From Bacillota bacterium (GTDB taxonomy: Bacteria > Bacillota > Clostridia > Oscillospirales > Acutalibacteraceae), in the NCBI GenBank assembly GCA_029007015.1, contig JAQXHB010000043.1, positions 1 to 20,413 of the forward strand: 20,413 nt of DNA. The letters are read 5' to 3'. Every line of letters begins with the position of its first letter. Position 1 is the stretch's first letter. The notes below the pieces were generated by a model. The model was not told the origin of the DNA. It searched no databases and worked only from the letters and a program-made list of their open reading frames with translations. Position numbers and translations under genes: made by a program. This document shows, piece by piece, positions 1 through 7,306 of this stretch.

Positions 1-1
1 T

Positions 2-1402
2 GCATTGCGCGAGCCGTCACTGGGCCCGGTGTTCGGCGTTAAGGGGGGCGCGGCCGGCGGCGGATACGCGCAGGTAGTGCCGATGGAGGACATCAACCTC
101 CACTTTACGGGCGATTTTCACGCCATCGGCGCGGCCAACAACCTGCTTGCCGCTATGCTGGACAATCATATTCAGCAGGGCAATGCGCTGGGCATTGATG
201 TGCGCAGAATTACTTGGAAACGATGTGTAGACATGAATGACCGCCAACTGCGATTTATCGTTGACGGAATGGGCGGCAAAGCCAACGGCGTGCCGCGCGA
301 GGACGGATTTGACATAACGGTTGCCAGCGAGATTATGGCCGTGCTGTGCCTGGCCAATTCGATAACCGACCTCAAGGAGCGCCTCTCGCGCATCATCGTC
401 GGCTACACCTATGACGACCAGCCGGTGACCTGCGGCCAACTTAAGGCGGCCGGCGCGATGACCGCTCTGCTCAAGGATGCGATTAAGCCAAACCTTGTGC
501 AGACGCTCGAGGGAACTCCGGCGTTTGTTCACGGCGGCCCATTTGCCAACATTGCACACGGATGCAACTCGGTCATGGCGACAAAAATGGCTCTCAAAAT
601 GGGCGATTACACTGTGACTGAGGCCGGCTTCGGTGCCGATCTCGGTGCCGAAAAGTTCTTGGACATCAAGTGCCGCATGGCCGGACTGACACCTGATGCA
701 GTAGTGGTCGTTGCCACCGTCCGCGCTCTCAAGATGCACGGCGGTCTGGCCAAGAACGAACTGGCAACAGAGGATATCGGCGCTCTGGAAAAGGGCATAC
801 CCAATCTGATGCGCCATGTTTCTAACATCAAGAATGTCTACCGCCTGCCCTGCGTGGTGGCTGTAAACCGATTCCCGACCGATACCGATAACGAAATTGA
901 CTTCATCATAAGCAAGTGTCACCAACTGGGGGTCAACACCGTGCTGTCGACCGTTTGGGCCGATGGCGGCAAGGGCGGCGAGGATTTGGCGCGCGAGGTG
1001 GTTCGTCTGTGTGACGAGGAGCAGGGCGACTTTACATACTCATATGAACTTGACGGCTCTATCGAGGACAAGATTGCCGCCGTGGTCAAGAAGGTGTACG
1101 GCGGTGACGGCATCACAGTTTTGCCGGCCGCTAAAAAGCAGATTGCCAAACTTGAAGAACTCGGTTTCGGCAACTGCCCGGTGTGCATCGCCAAGACGCA
1201 GTACAGTTTCTCCGATGACCCGACCAAACTGGGTGCGCCCGATGGTTTCACCGTCACAATAAAGAATGTCAAGATTTCTGCAGGAGCCGGATTTATAGTT
1301 GTGCTGACCGGCGATATACTGACCATGCCGGGCCTGCCCAAATCGCCTGCCGCCGAGCGCATTGATGTGGACGAAAACGGCAAGATAACGGGATTGTTCT
1401 AA
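2..1402 (+). CDS. fhs: Formate--tetrahydrofolate ligase (5' end outside window)
   Basis: Joins formate to tetrahydrofolate with ATP, giving 10-formyl-THF, the entry step of the cytosolic one-carbon/Wood-Ljungdahl methyl branch. The visible 466 residues begin in the family-typical stretch ALREPSLGPVFG, followed by a Gly-rich GGAAGGGYAQVVPMEDINLH segment, TLEGTPAFVHGGPFANIAHG and the signature VNRFPTDTDNEI, and end with PGLPKSPAAERIDVD near the C-terminus. The family is about 555 residues long, so roughly 90 N-terminal residues, including the ATP P-loop, lie upstream of the window. The TTG at base 5 is an internal Leu, not a start. The gene is intact to its TAA. No U-tailed terminator follows; guaB begins 81 bases later with its own promoter. 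Confidence 0.97.
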   Translation, partial: ALREPSLGPVFGVKGGAAGGGYAQVVPMEDINLHFTGDFHAIGAANNLLAAMLDNHIQQGNALGIDVRRITWKRCVDMNDRQLRFIVDGMGGKANGVPREDGFDITVASEIMAVLCLANSITDLKERLSRIIVGYTYDDQPVTCGQLKAAGAMTALLKDAIKPNLVQTLEGTPAFVHGGPFANIAHGCNSVMATKMALKMGDYTVTEAGFGADLGAEKFLDIKCRMAGLTPDAVVVVATVRALKMHGGLAKNELATEDIGALEKGIPNLMRHVSNIKNVYRLPCVVAVNRFPTDTDNEIDFIISKCHQLGVNTVLSTVWADGGKGGEDLAREVVRLCDEEQGDFTYSYELDGSIEDKIAAVVKKVYGGDGITVLPAAKKQIAKLEELGFGNCPVCIAKTQYSFSDDPTKLGAPDGFTVTIKNVKISAGAGFIVVLTGDILTMPGLPKSPAAERIDVDENGKITGLF

Positions 1403-1408
1403 AATATA

Positions 1409-1449
1409 TCTCCGCCTGATTGACATATTCTTTGACAATTCGGCGGAGA
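1409..1449 (+). repeat. Inverted repeat around the guaB -35 region
   Basis: TCTCCGCC (1409-1416) and GGCGGAGA (1442-1449) form a perfect 8-bp inverted repeat separated by 25 bases. The gap holds two copies of TTGACA (1420-1425 and 1432-1437), 12 bases apart. The right arm sits in the spacer of the guaB promoter. It lacks a T-run, so it is not a convincing intrinsic terminator for fhs. It may be an operator or a weak fhs 3' hairpin; that role is inference. Confidence 0.5.
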
Positions 1450-1460
1450 GTTGCTATAAT
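1432..1460 (+). promoter_or_regulatory. guaB promoter, full sigma-A consensus
   Basis: TTGACA (1432-1437), a spacer of exactly 17 bases, then TATAAT (1455-1460) preceded by TGC, which is also an extended -10. Both hexamers match consensus 6/6. The expected start near 1467 lies only a few bases before the GGAGG of guaB (1471-1475), so the leader would be about 16-18 nt. No room is left for a long riboswitch. Confidence 0.85.
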
Positions 1461-1483
1461 GTTCAAAATAGGAGGTAACAAAT

Positions 1484-2992
1484 ATGGCTTTTTACTTTGA
1501 GGAAGTTTCGCACACCTTTAACGAATACCTGCTTGTGCCGGGCTATTCTTCATCCGAATGTATTCCGGCCAATGTTTCGCTGAAAACACCTTTGACCAAG
1601 TTTAAGAAGGGTGAGCAACCGGCCATAACCATGAATATTCCGCTTACATCGGCCATCATGCAGTCGGTGTCGGGCGAGCGCCTGGCTATTGCTCTGGCCA
1701 GAGAGGGCGGAGTTTCATTCATCTACGGCTCGCAGTCGATCGAGGACGAGGCGGCAATGGTGGCCCGCGCCAAGAATTTCAAGGCCGGTTTTGTTGTCAG
1801 CGATTCCAACATCACTCCCGATGCTACTCTCAACGATATTCTGGCACTCAAGGAGCGCAACGGTCACTCGACCATCGCTGTGACCGACGACGGTACGGCT
1901 AACGGCCGTTTACTCGGCATCGTGACCAGCCGAGATTACCGCGTCAGCCGCATGGACGGCAGCGAAAAGGTTTCCTCCTTTATGACACCGCTTGAGAACC
2001 TGATTGTTGGCAGCGACGACACAACCCTCAAGCAGGCCAACGACATTATTTGGGACCACAAGCTCAACTCTCTGCCCATTATTGACAAAGAGGGCAGACT
2101 GAAATACTTCGTTTTCCGCAAGGACTACGACGCACACCAGGACAACCCCAACGAACTGCTTGATAAGGACAAACGCTATGTTGTCGGCGCAGGTATTAAC
2201 ACACGCGACTACGCCGAGCGCGTGCCGGCACTGGTAAATGCGGGAGCCGATGTGCTGTGCATCGACTCATCAGAGGGTTTCTCCGAGTGGCAGTCGCGCA
2301 CCATCTCATGGATTCGTGAGCATTACGGCGACAATGTCAAGGTCGGCGCCGGCAATGTTGTTGACAAAGACGGATTTTTGTTCCTGGCTGAGGCGGGCGC
2401 TGACTTTATCAAGGTCGGTATCGGCGGCGGCTCCATCTGCATCACCCGCGAGACAAAGGGTATCGGCCGCGGTCAGGCTACTGCGCTTATTGATGTATGC
2501 AAGGCCAGAGACGAGTATTTCGAGAAAACCGGCGTGTATGTTCCGGTTTGCTCCGACGGCGGTATCGTTCACGACCACCATATGACACTTGCACTGGCTA
2601 TGGGTGCTGACTTTATGATGCTCGGCAGATATTTCGCCCGCTTTGACGAAAGCCCCACAAACAAAATATCTATCAAGGGCAACTACTACAAGGAATATTG
2701 GGGCGAGGGTTCTAACCGCGCTCGCAACTGGCAGAGGTATGACTTGGGCGGCGACAAGAAGTTGTCGTTTGAGGAGGGCGTTGACTCCTATGTGCCTTAT
2801 GCCGGCACCCTCAAGGACAATGTCAGCCTCTCGCTGAGCAAGGTTAAATCGACCATGTGCAACTGCGGCGCGCTGACTATTCCCGAACTTCAGCAAAAGG
2901 CCAAGTTGACCCTCGTTTCGGCTACCAGTATTATTGAGGGCGGCGCACACGATGTAATTCAGAAGGAAACTTCTCTTGATTCAATTAAATAA
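1484..2992 (+). CDS. guaB: IMP dehydrogenase (Tritrichomonas foetus-like type)
   Basis: Oxidises IMP to XMP with NAD+, the committed step of GMP synthesis. The 502-residue protein is a (beta/alpha)8 barrel with a CBS-domain insert at about 100-215. The catalytic loop GIGGGSICITRE puts the nucleophile at Cys319. The NAD-site aspartate is Asp261 (CIDSSEGFSEWQ), and the flap NWQRYDLGG supplies Arg418-Tyr419. These numbers coincide exactly with the well-studied T. foetus enzyme, and segments such as SVSGERLAIALAREGG and EEGVDSYVPYAG resemble it as I remember it. The ATG is chosen for GGAGG 8 bases upstream. The gene is apparently monocistronic, between its own promoter and a strong terminator. 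Confidence 0.97.
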   Translation: MAFYFEEVSHTFNEYLLVPGYSSSECIPANVSLKTPLTKFKKGEQPAITMNIPLTSAIMQSVSGERLAIALAREGGVSFIYGSQSIEDEAAMVARAKNFKAGFVVSDSNITPDATLNDILALKERNGHSTIAVTDDGTANGRLLGIVTSRDYRVSRMDGSEKVSSFMTPLENLIVGSDDTTLKQANDIIWDHKLNSLPIIDKEGRLKYFVFRKDYDAHQDNPNELLDKDKRYVVGAGINTRDYAERVPALVNAGADVLCIDSSEGFSEWQSRTISWIREHYGDNVKVGAGNVVDKDGFLFLAEAGADFIKVGIGGGSICITRETKGIGRGQATALIDVCKARDEYFEKTGVYVPVCSDGGIVHDHHMTLALAMGADFMMLGRYFARFDESPTNKISIKGNYYKEYWGEGSNRARNWQRYDLGGDKKLSFEEGVDSYVPYAGTLKDNVSLSLSKVKSTMCNCGALTIPELQQKAKLTLVSATSIIEGGAHDVIQKETSLDSIK

Positions 2993-3020
2993 TTGAGGGT
3001 ACGCGTAATATCATTTAACA

Positions 3021-3073
3021 TAAAGTCAGCCCATCACCGGCGTCTTATCTGGCGCTGTGATGGGCTGACTTTA
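3021..3073. terminator. Bidirectional terminator between guaB and the feo operon
   Basis: A perfect 17-bp stem: left arm 3021-3037 (starts TAAAGTCAGCCC), right arm 3057-3073, loop of 19 bases. TTTATTTGTGT follows on the plus strand. It serves guaB, and also the convergent feo operon, whose last stop codon (3071-3073) is part of the right arm. Confidence 0.85.
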
Positions 3074-3208
3074 TTTGTGTATGTGATTTCGGCGGCACAT
3101 TGAGCAGTAGGGGCAACTGCCGCACCTCGGGCGGCGCATTATGCTGCGCACAGCAAGCACCGCCAATGAAATTATCGCGGCCGATATTGCACAGTCGAGC
3201 CATATCAT
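3071..3208 (-). CDS. FeoB-associated Cys-rich membrane peptide
   Basis: A 45-residue protein starting MIWLDCAISAAIISLAV: one N-terminal membrane helix (about 2-20), then a basic cytosolic tail with the cluster CGSCPYCSMC (Cys29, 32, 35, 38) and a His-containing C-terminus. This is the architecture of the FeoB-associated Cys-rich family, which follows feoB in many Firmicutes and is thought to aid ferrous iron uptake, perhaps as a FeoC-like accessory. Its ATG overlaps the feoB TGA (ATGA), so translation is probably coupled. A longer in-frame start inside feoB is less likely. Its stop codon lies in the terminator stem. Confidence 0.85.
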   Translation of the reverse strand: MIWLDCAISAAIISLAVLAVRSIMRRPRCGSCPYCSMCRRNHIHK

Positions 3209-5208
3209 AAAATCAGCGCCCCCACGCGATAAACTGCGAATGACACCAGCCACGCCACCGCGCACTGCATGATGACAATGCCTACCGTCTTTTGTGTCGA
3301 ATTGAGTTCGCGGCGTATGGTGGCGACGGCCGCCACGCAGGGTGTATACAGCAGTGTAAAGGCGAGAAAGGCGGCGGCCGACTGCGGCGTAAACAACGCT
3401 GACAGGCCGGTCGGTAACTGGTCAATGCTCACACCGGTCAGCACGCTCAGTGTGCTGATGACCGCCTCCTTGGCGGTGAAACCGCTGATGAGCGAGGTGG
3501 CGACACGCCAGTCACCGAAACCAAGCGGTGCGAATATGGGTGCCACAGCGCGCCCGATTAGCGCCAAGATGCTGTCCCGACTGTCGGTAACTACATTCAG
3601 GTGAATGTCAAATGACCGTAAAAACCAGATAATCACAGCGGCCATAAAGATGACCGTAAATGCCCTCTGCAAAAAGTCGCGTGCCTTTTCCCGCATCAGC
3701 ATAACAACGCTGCGTGCCGACGGCAGTCGGTAGTTTGGCAGTTCCATCATAAATGGGACAGGTCGGCCGCTGAACACCGTTTTGCTGAGCAGAGAGGCTG
3801 TCATCACTCCGAGCAGGATGCCGCCGGCATAGAGCAGTGCCATAACGGCCACCTGATACCGCCCGAAAAAAGCCGCGCAAAAGACGGTGTATATCGGAAT
3901 TTTTGCCGAGCAACTAATATACGGAATGAGCATGACTGTCAGTTTGCGCTCGCGGCTGCCGGACAGTGTACGCGTAGCCATAACGGCCGGCACACTGCAC
4001 CCAAGCCCAATGAGCATGGGTACAAAACTGCTTCCGGATAGGCCGATTTTGCGCAGTGGCTTATCCATTACAAATGCGATGCGCGCCATGTACCCGGTGT
4101 CCTCGAGTATCGAGAGAAAGAAAAACAGCACCATGATTATGGGCAGAAAACTCAGCACACTGCCAACGCCGGCGAATATGCCGTCAATAACCAGCGAGTG
4201 TATGACAGAGTTTACGCCGCTATCTGTCATCAGTCGGTCGCAGAATGAGGCCAATTGGGCAATTGCGGCGCCAAGCAATTTGCTGAGGGCACTGCCGATT
4301 ACCGAGAATGTAAGGTAAAAAATCAGCATCATTATACATATAAAAATCGGTATGGCCAGATATTTATTTGTAAGCACAGAGTCGATTTTTACACTGCGGT
4401 GTCGCTCGCGGCTCTCGGTGCACTTGACCACCGTGTCGCGGCAAAGCTGTTCGATGAAATTATATCTCATATCAGCCAGCGCCGCGTTGCGGTTAAGGCC
4501 GATTTCGCGCTCCATTTCGGTGACGCTCAATTCTATCAGTTGACGCTCATTGGCCGAAAGGGAGAGTTTATCGGCCATGTCTCCGCCTTCAATAAGCCAT
4601 GTTGCGCAAAAGCGCGGAGGCAGGTCGGCCGCCAGCGCACGGTGTTCTGTCAGCATCATTACGCTGTGCACACAGCGGTGAACGGCACCGTATGGGCAAA
4701 AGTCGGTCACGCGCGGCCGTTCCCGCCGACGAGATATGTCATCTGCCGTGTCCATCAGGTCGGCCACACCCTCATTCTTTATTGCGCTTATGGGTACGAC
4801 CGGCACGCCCAGCGCGTGTGACATGGCCGATATGTTCACTGAGCCGCCGTTGCCGCGCAGTTCATCCATCATGTTCAGCGCAATAACGGTCGGTATGTGT
4901 AATTCGAGCAGTTGCAGTGTCAGATACAGGTTGCGCTCGATGTTGGTTGCGTCGACGATGTTTATCACGCCGTCGGGTTTCTCATTCAAGATAAAGTCGC
5001 GGGTCACCCGCTCCTCCTGCGAGTACGGACGCAGTGAGTATATCCCCGGCAGGTCGACGACGGAGCAATTCGGGTGCCCTTTAACGACTCCGATTTTTTG
5101 CTCAACGGTTACGCCGGGAAAGTTGCCGACATGCTGATTTGAGCCGGTAATGGCGTTGAAAAGGGTGGTCTTGCCGCAGTTTTGGTTCCCCACCAGTGCC
5201 AAAATCAT
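3205..5208 (-). CDS. feoB: Ferrous iron transport protein B (FeoB)
   Basis: GTP-driven Fe(II) permease of the plasma membrane, 667 residues, normal for the family. The N-terminal G domain shows G1 GNQNCGKT (7-14), G2 around PGVTVE (31-36), G3 DLPG (52-55), G4 NMMD (112-115) and G5 SAIK (141-144). A helical spacer follows (to about 280), then the polytopic channel from about residue 290 with the Gate-type segments GLGCSVPAVMATRT and FTAKEAVISTL. The ATG overlaps the feoA stop (ATGA) and its own stop overlaps the small peptide's ATG, giving a tightly coupled three-gene operon. Regulation is probably by iron through the palindrome upstream of feoA. Confidence 0.97.
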   Translation of the reverse strand: MILALVGNQNCGKTTLFNAITGSNQHVGNFPGVTVEQKIGVVKGHPNCSVVDLPGIYSLRPYSQEERVTRDFILNEKPDGVINIVDATNIERNLYLTLQLLELHIPTVIALNMMDELRGNGGSVNISAMSHALGVPVVPISAIKNEGVADLMDTADDISRRRERPRVTDFCPYGAVHRCVHSVMMLTEHRALAADLPPRFCATWLIEGGDMADKLSLSANERQLIELSVTEMEREIGLNRNAALADMRYNFIEQLCRDTVVKCTESRERHRSVKIDSVLTNKYLAIPIFICIMMLIFYLTFSVIGSALSKLLGAAIAQLASFCDRLMTDSGVNSVIHSLVIDGIFAGVGSVLSFLPIIMVLFFFLSILEDTGYMARIAFVMDKPLRKIGLSGSSFVPMLIGLGCSVPAVMATRTLSGSRERKLTVMLIPYISCSAKIPIYTVFCAAFFGRYQVAVMALLYAGGILLGVMTASLLSKTVFSGRPVPFMMELPNYRLPSARSVVMLMREKARDFLQRAFTVIFMAAVIIWFLRSFDIHLNVVTDSRDSILALIGRAVAPIFAPLGFGDWRVATSLISGFTAKEAVISTLSVLTGVSIDQLPTGLSALFTPQSAAAFLAFTLLYTPCVAAVATIRRELNSTQKTVGIVIMQCAVAWLVSFAVYRVGALIL

Positions 5209-5435
5209 CTGCTCGCCTCCTCGACCTCTATCATGGCGGCATCTTCGCGCCGCAGTGACATCTCGTATCCGCGTACGGTGATTTGTATCGGGTCGCCAAA
5301 CGGCGCAACCTTTTGCACCGTCACGCGAGTCTTTGGTATCAGGCCCATGTCGAGCAGTCTCAGGCTCAGCGGCCCGTCGCCGCCAACGGCTGTAATAACG
5401 GCCGAGTGACCGATTTTCAGTTGGCTCAGTTTCAT
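5205..5435 (-). CDS. feoA: Ferrous iron transport protein A (FeoA)
   Basis: A small cytosolic SH3-like protein, 76 residues, that supports FeoB. The sequence MKLSQLKIGHSAVITAVGG...LRLLDMGLIPKTRVTV...GDPIQITVRGYEMSLRREDA has the family landmarks LLDMGL and GYxxSLRxEDA. The start at 5435 is preferred because GGAGG (5441-5445) lies 5 bases upstream. The in-frame ATG at 5447 would overlap that same Shine-Dalgarno sequence and add only MEEI. The stop overlaps the feoB ATG by ATGA. Confidence 0.95.
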   Translation of the reverse strand: MKLSQLKIGHSAVITAVGGDGPLSLRLLDMGLIPKTRVTVQKVAPFGDPIQITVRGYEMSLRREDAAMIEVEEASR

Positions 5436-5455
5436 GATTTCCTCCATAATAATCG

Positions 5456-5478
5456 GTGATGTGATTAAATCATATCAC
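5456..5478 (-). promoter_or_regulatory. Candidate feo operator over an extended -10 promoter
   Basis: A 23-bp palindrome centred on A5467 with 11-base arms (GTGATGTGATT / AATCATATCAC), 10 of 11 positions complementary. On the minus strand it contains TGA-TATGAT (5477-5469), an extended -10 that would start transcription near 5462, about 27 nt before the feoA start. A metal-sensing repressor such as Fur or DtxR/IdeR is the natural candidate, but the arms match neither textbook consensus exactly. A second minus-strand -10 (TATAAT, 5540-5535, with TTGTTA 18 bases upstream) could be an alternative promoter. Confidence 0.6.
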
Positions 5479-5547
5479 TATATGATGAGAAATGTTGTCG
5501 AACAGTGTGCGATTGTGCTTGTCCGTGTAAAAATATTATAAATACTG

Positions 5548-5595
5548 TTGACAAGTAATAACAAATGGAGTATTGTATTACTATGATAATACAAT
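5548..5595 (+). promoter_or_regulatory. Possible upstream promoter with 9-bp inverted repeat
   Basis: TTGACA (5548-5553), 17 bases, then TATTGT (5571-5576). The perfect inverted repeat ATTGTATTA (5572-5580) / TAATACAAT (5587-5595), loop CTATGA, begins inside the -10 hexamer. This layout suits a repressible promoter reading toward the acyltransferase operon. The role is inferred only from spacing. Confidence 0.4.
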
Positions 5596-5639
5596 TACAT
5601 AATGTCTTCCCGATGATGGTGGCCGCGAAAATATGTCAC

Positions 5640-5668
5640 TTGAACAAATGAATGTTTTGGGCTATAAT
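5640..5668 (+). promoter_or_regulatory. Promoter of the acyltransferase-glycosyltransferase-PAP2 operon
   Basis: TTGAAC (5640-5645), 17-base spacer, TATAAT (5663-5668). Transcription would start near 5675, just ahead of the GGGGTG (5674-5679) that serves the GTG start at 5689. The longer frame beginning at 5668 would overlap this -10, which argues against that start. Confidence 0.6.
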
Positions 5669-5688
5669 TGTATGGGGTGAAAATCTCT

Positions 5689-6225
5689 GTGAAAAGTCTG
5701 GAAAACGCTTTTATAAAGTTTGTATTTTTTGTAGCCATTGTCGGCATCATATCCAACATAGTCGGTGTTTTGACCAACCGCGACAGAATTGAACCGAGAC
5801 GCTTTCCTTTCGGGCCGTTTAACTGGGAGCGCGGCGGCAGAATATATGACCGCATGCGCGTCAGCCGGTGGAAAACCAAGGTGCCCGACATGAGCAAGAT
5901 TCTGCCGTACCTTTACAAAAAGAAAATATCCGGTCGCCCGAATCCGGAGCACATCATGATGCTTATCAAGGAAACCTGCATTGCCGAAGCGGTGCACAGC
6001 GGTATGATAATTGTGTCGCCGCTAATTTATGTCTACATTGGCGGCTGGTGGGGAGTGGCCTTTGCGGCGGTATATGCTGTTGGAAATTTGCCATATGTTA
6101 TCATACAGCGTTATAATCGCCCTTTGCTGATCGGTTTGTACGACCGGCTGGTCGCCCGTCAGCAAAAAAAATCTATGGAGGGTGAACATATTGAACATAC
6201 TGATACTCTCATGCAATACCGGTGA
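5689..6225 (+). CDS. CrtO-like acyltransferase (glycosyl-diaponeurosporenoate acyltransferase family)
   Basis: 178 residues from a GTG start with GGGGTG 9 bases upstream. There is an N-terminal membrane helix (about 8-28) and a second hydrophobic stretch (about 105-137). Landmarks match Staphylococcus aureus CrtO (about 165 residues) as I remember it: FGPFNWERGGRIYDRMRVSRW resembles its FNFEKHGKFWN...RKW segment; KVPDM, an HxxxLIKETCIAEAVH block and IIQRYNRP are also shared. CrtO transfers a fatty acyl chain to the sugar of a glycosylated carotenoid in the membrane. No carotenoid gene is present here, whereas a lipid glycosyltransferase overlaps downstream by 35 bases, so I infer acylation of a glycolipid. 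Family assignment is fairly secure; the substrate is unknown. Confidence 0.75.
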   Translation: MKSLENAFIKFVFFVAIVGIISNIVGVLTNRDRIEPRRFPFGPFNWERGGRIYDRMRVSRWKTKVPDMSKILPYLYKKKISGRPNPEHIMMLIKETCIAEAVHSGMIIVSPLIYVYIGGWWGVAFAAVYAVGNLPYVIIQRYNRPLLIGLYDRLVARQQKKSMEGEHIEHTDTLMQYR

Positions 6226-7306
6226 GGGGCACAACTCGGCGGCCAAGGCCATTGCCGAGCAGTTTATGTGCGACGGTCATGACTGCGTCATCAAGGACGC
6301 GTTGGCCTTTGCGTCGCCTAAGTTTTCAAAGTTTATATGCGATTCATACAAGCAGATTGTTTTGCGCACACCCTATGCCTTCGGCGCGATGTACAAAATC
6401 AGCAAGGCTGTCGCCAATCCGAATATGAAGTCGTTGGTATATGCCTCAAGCATGGTCTGTGCCAAAAAGATGTATGATTTCATTTCGTCATACAAGTTTG
6501 ACGCCGTCGTTTCGACCCATCTTTTTGCGGCTCAGGCCATGACCCACATCAAGAATCGTTACAAACTGAGTCTGCCGTCTTATATCGTTTCGACCGATTA
6601 CGGCTTTTGCCCGTTTTTTGAGGAACTGGATGTTGAGCGCTATTTTATCCCGATGGAGATGCTGCGCAGTGACTTTTTGCGCCGCGGTGTTTCGAGCGAT
6701 AAAATAGTGGTCAGCGGCATTCCTGTTGCAAAGCGCTTTATGCAGCTTATGGATAAGGCTCAGGCGCGCGAGCGGCTGGGTGTCAGTATGGACTGCCATA
6801 TGTGTATCATCATGTCGGGCAGTATGGGATATGGCGATATTTACAATATGCTCGACGGCGTGGTCGCCAACATGCCGCAAAACACGCGCATTTTTGTCCT
6901 TGCGGGCAATAATGATAAACTGCTCAACGGTGTCAATAATCGTTACAGCAGTTCTGTCGTGCGCGCTATCGGCTTTACCAATGAGGTTAATGTATATATG
7001 GCCGCCGCCGATGTGTTGGTCACAAAACCGGGCGGTCTCACTTCAACCGAAGCGATGGTCAGCAATGTGCCGCTGGTGCTGGCAAAACCCATTCCCGGGT
7101 GCGAGAGCGAAAACTACCTCTTGCTGACGGGCATCGGCGCTGCCAAGGGCGGCAAAAAAGCGGCCGATGCAGCCGAAAATATCTGCCTGCTGCTCAGCAA
7201 CGAAAATGAGCGCCGCAAGGTCATTGATCGGCAAAATGAATATATCTGCAAAAGGTCTGCTGAAATAATATGCGACACGATTGCGAGGATTGATAAGGAT
7301 GCATAA
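6191..7306 (+). CDS. UgtP/MGDG-synthase-type lipid glycosyltransferase (GT28-like)
   Basis: 371 residues. The N-terminal domain carries the glycine-rich lipid-binding loop CNTGEGHNSAAKAI (about 8-21) and STHLF (108-112). The C-terminal nucleotide-sugar domain has SGSMG (209-213), TKPGGLTSTEA (278-288) and PIPGCESEN (301-309), typical of bacterial diacylglycerol glucosyltransferases and plant MGDG synthases. It likely adds a hexose from a UDP-sugar to diacylglycerol or another lipid at the inner membrane face. TTG 6191 is chosen as start: GGAGGG (6177-6182) lies 8 bases upstream, whereas the in-frame GTG 6182 overlaps that site. The gene overlaps the acyltransferase by 35 bases and the PAP2 gene by 8. 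Acceptor and sugar cannot be read from the sequence. Confidence 0.88.
   Translation: MNILILSCNTGEGHNSAAKAIAEQFMCDGHDCVIKDALAFASPKFSKFICDSYKQIVLRTPYAFGAMYKISKAVANPNMKSLVYASSMVCAKKMYDFISSYKFDAVVSTHLFAAQAMTHIKNRYKLSLPSYIVSTDYGFCPFFEELDVERYFIPMEMLRSDFLRRGVSSDKIVVSGIPVAKRFMQLMDKAQARERLGVSMDCHMCIIMSGSMGYGDIYNMLDGVVANMPQNTRIFVLAGNNDKLLNGVNNRYSSSVVRAIGFTNEVNVYMAAADVLVTKPGGLTSTEAMVSNVPLVLAKPIPGCESENYLLLTGIGAAKGGKKAADAAENICLLLSNENERRKVIDRQNEYICKRSAEIICDTIARIDKDA

Noticed and set aside
17..925. 302-codon open frame on the minus strand opposite fhs
   Set aside because: It lies wholly inside a strongly conserved fhs reading frame, its protein resembles no family I know, and such frames arise from the codon bias here. 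The same applies to the minus-strand frames opposite guaB (2306-2950) and asnS (18234-18896).
1409..1449. Intrinsic terminator for fhs
   Set aside because: The loop is 25 bases, the stem only 8, and no T-run follows; the promoter of guaB occupies the same bases.
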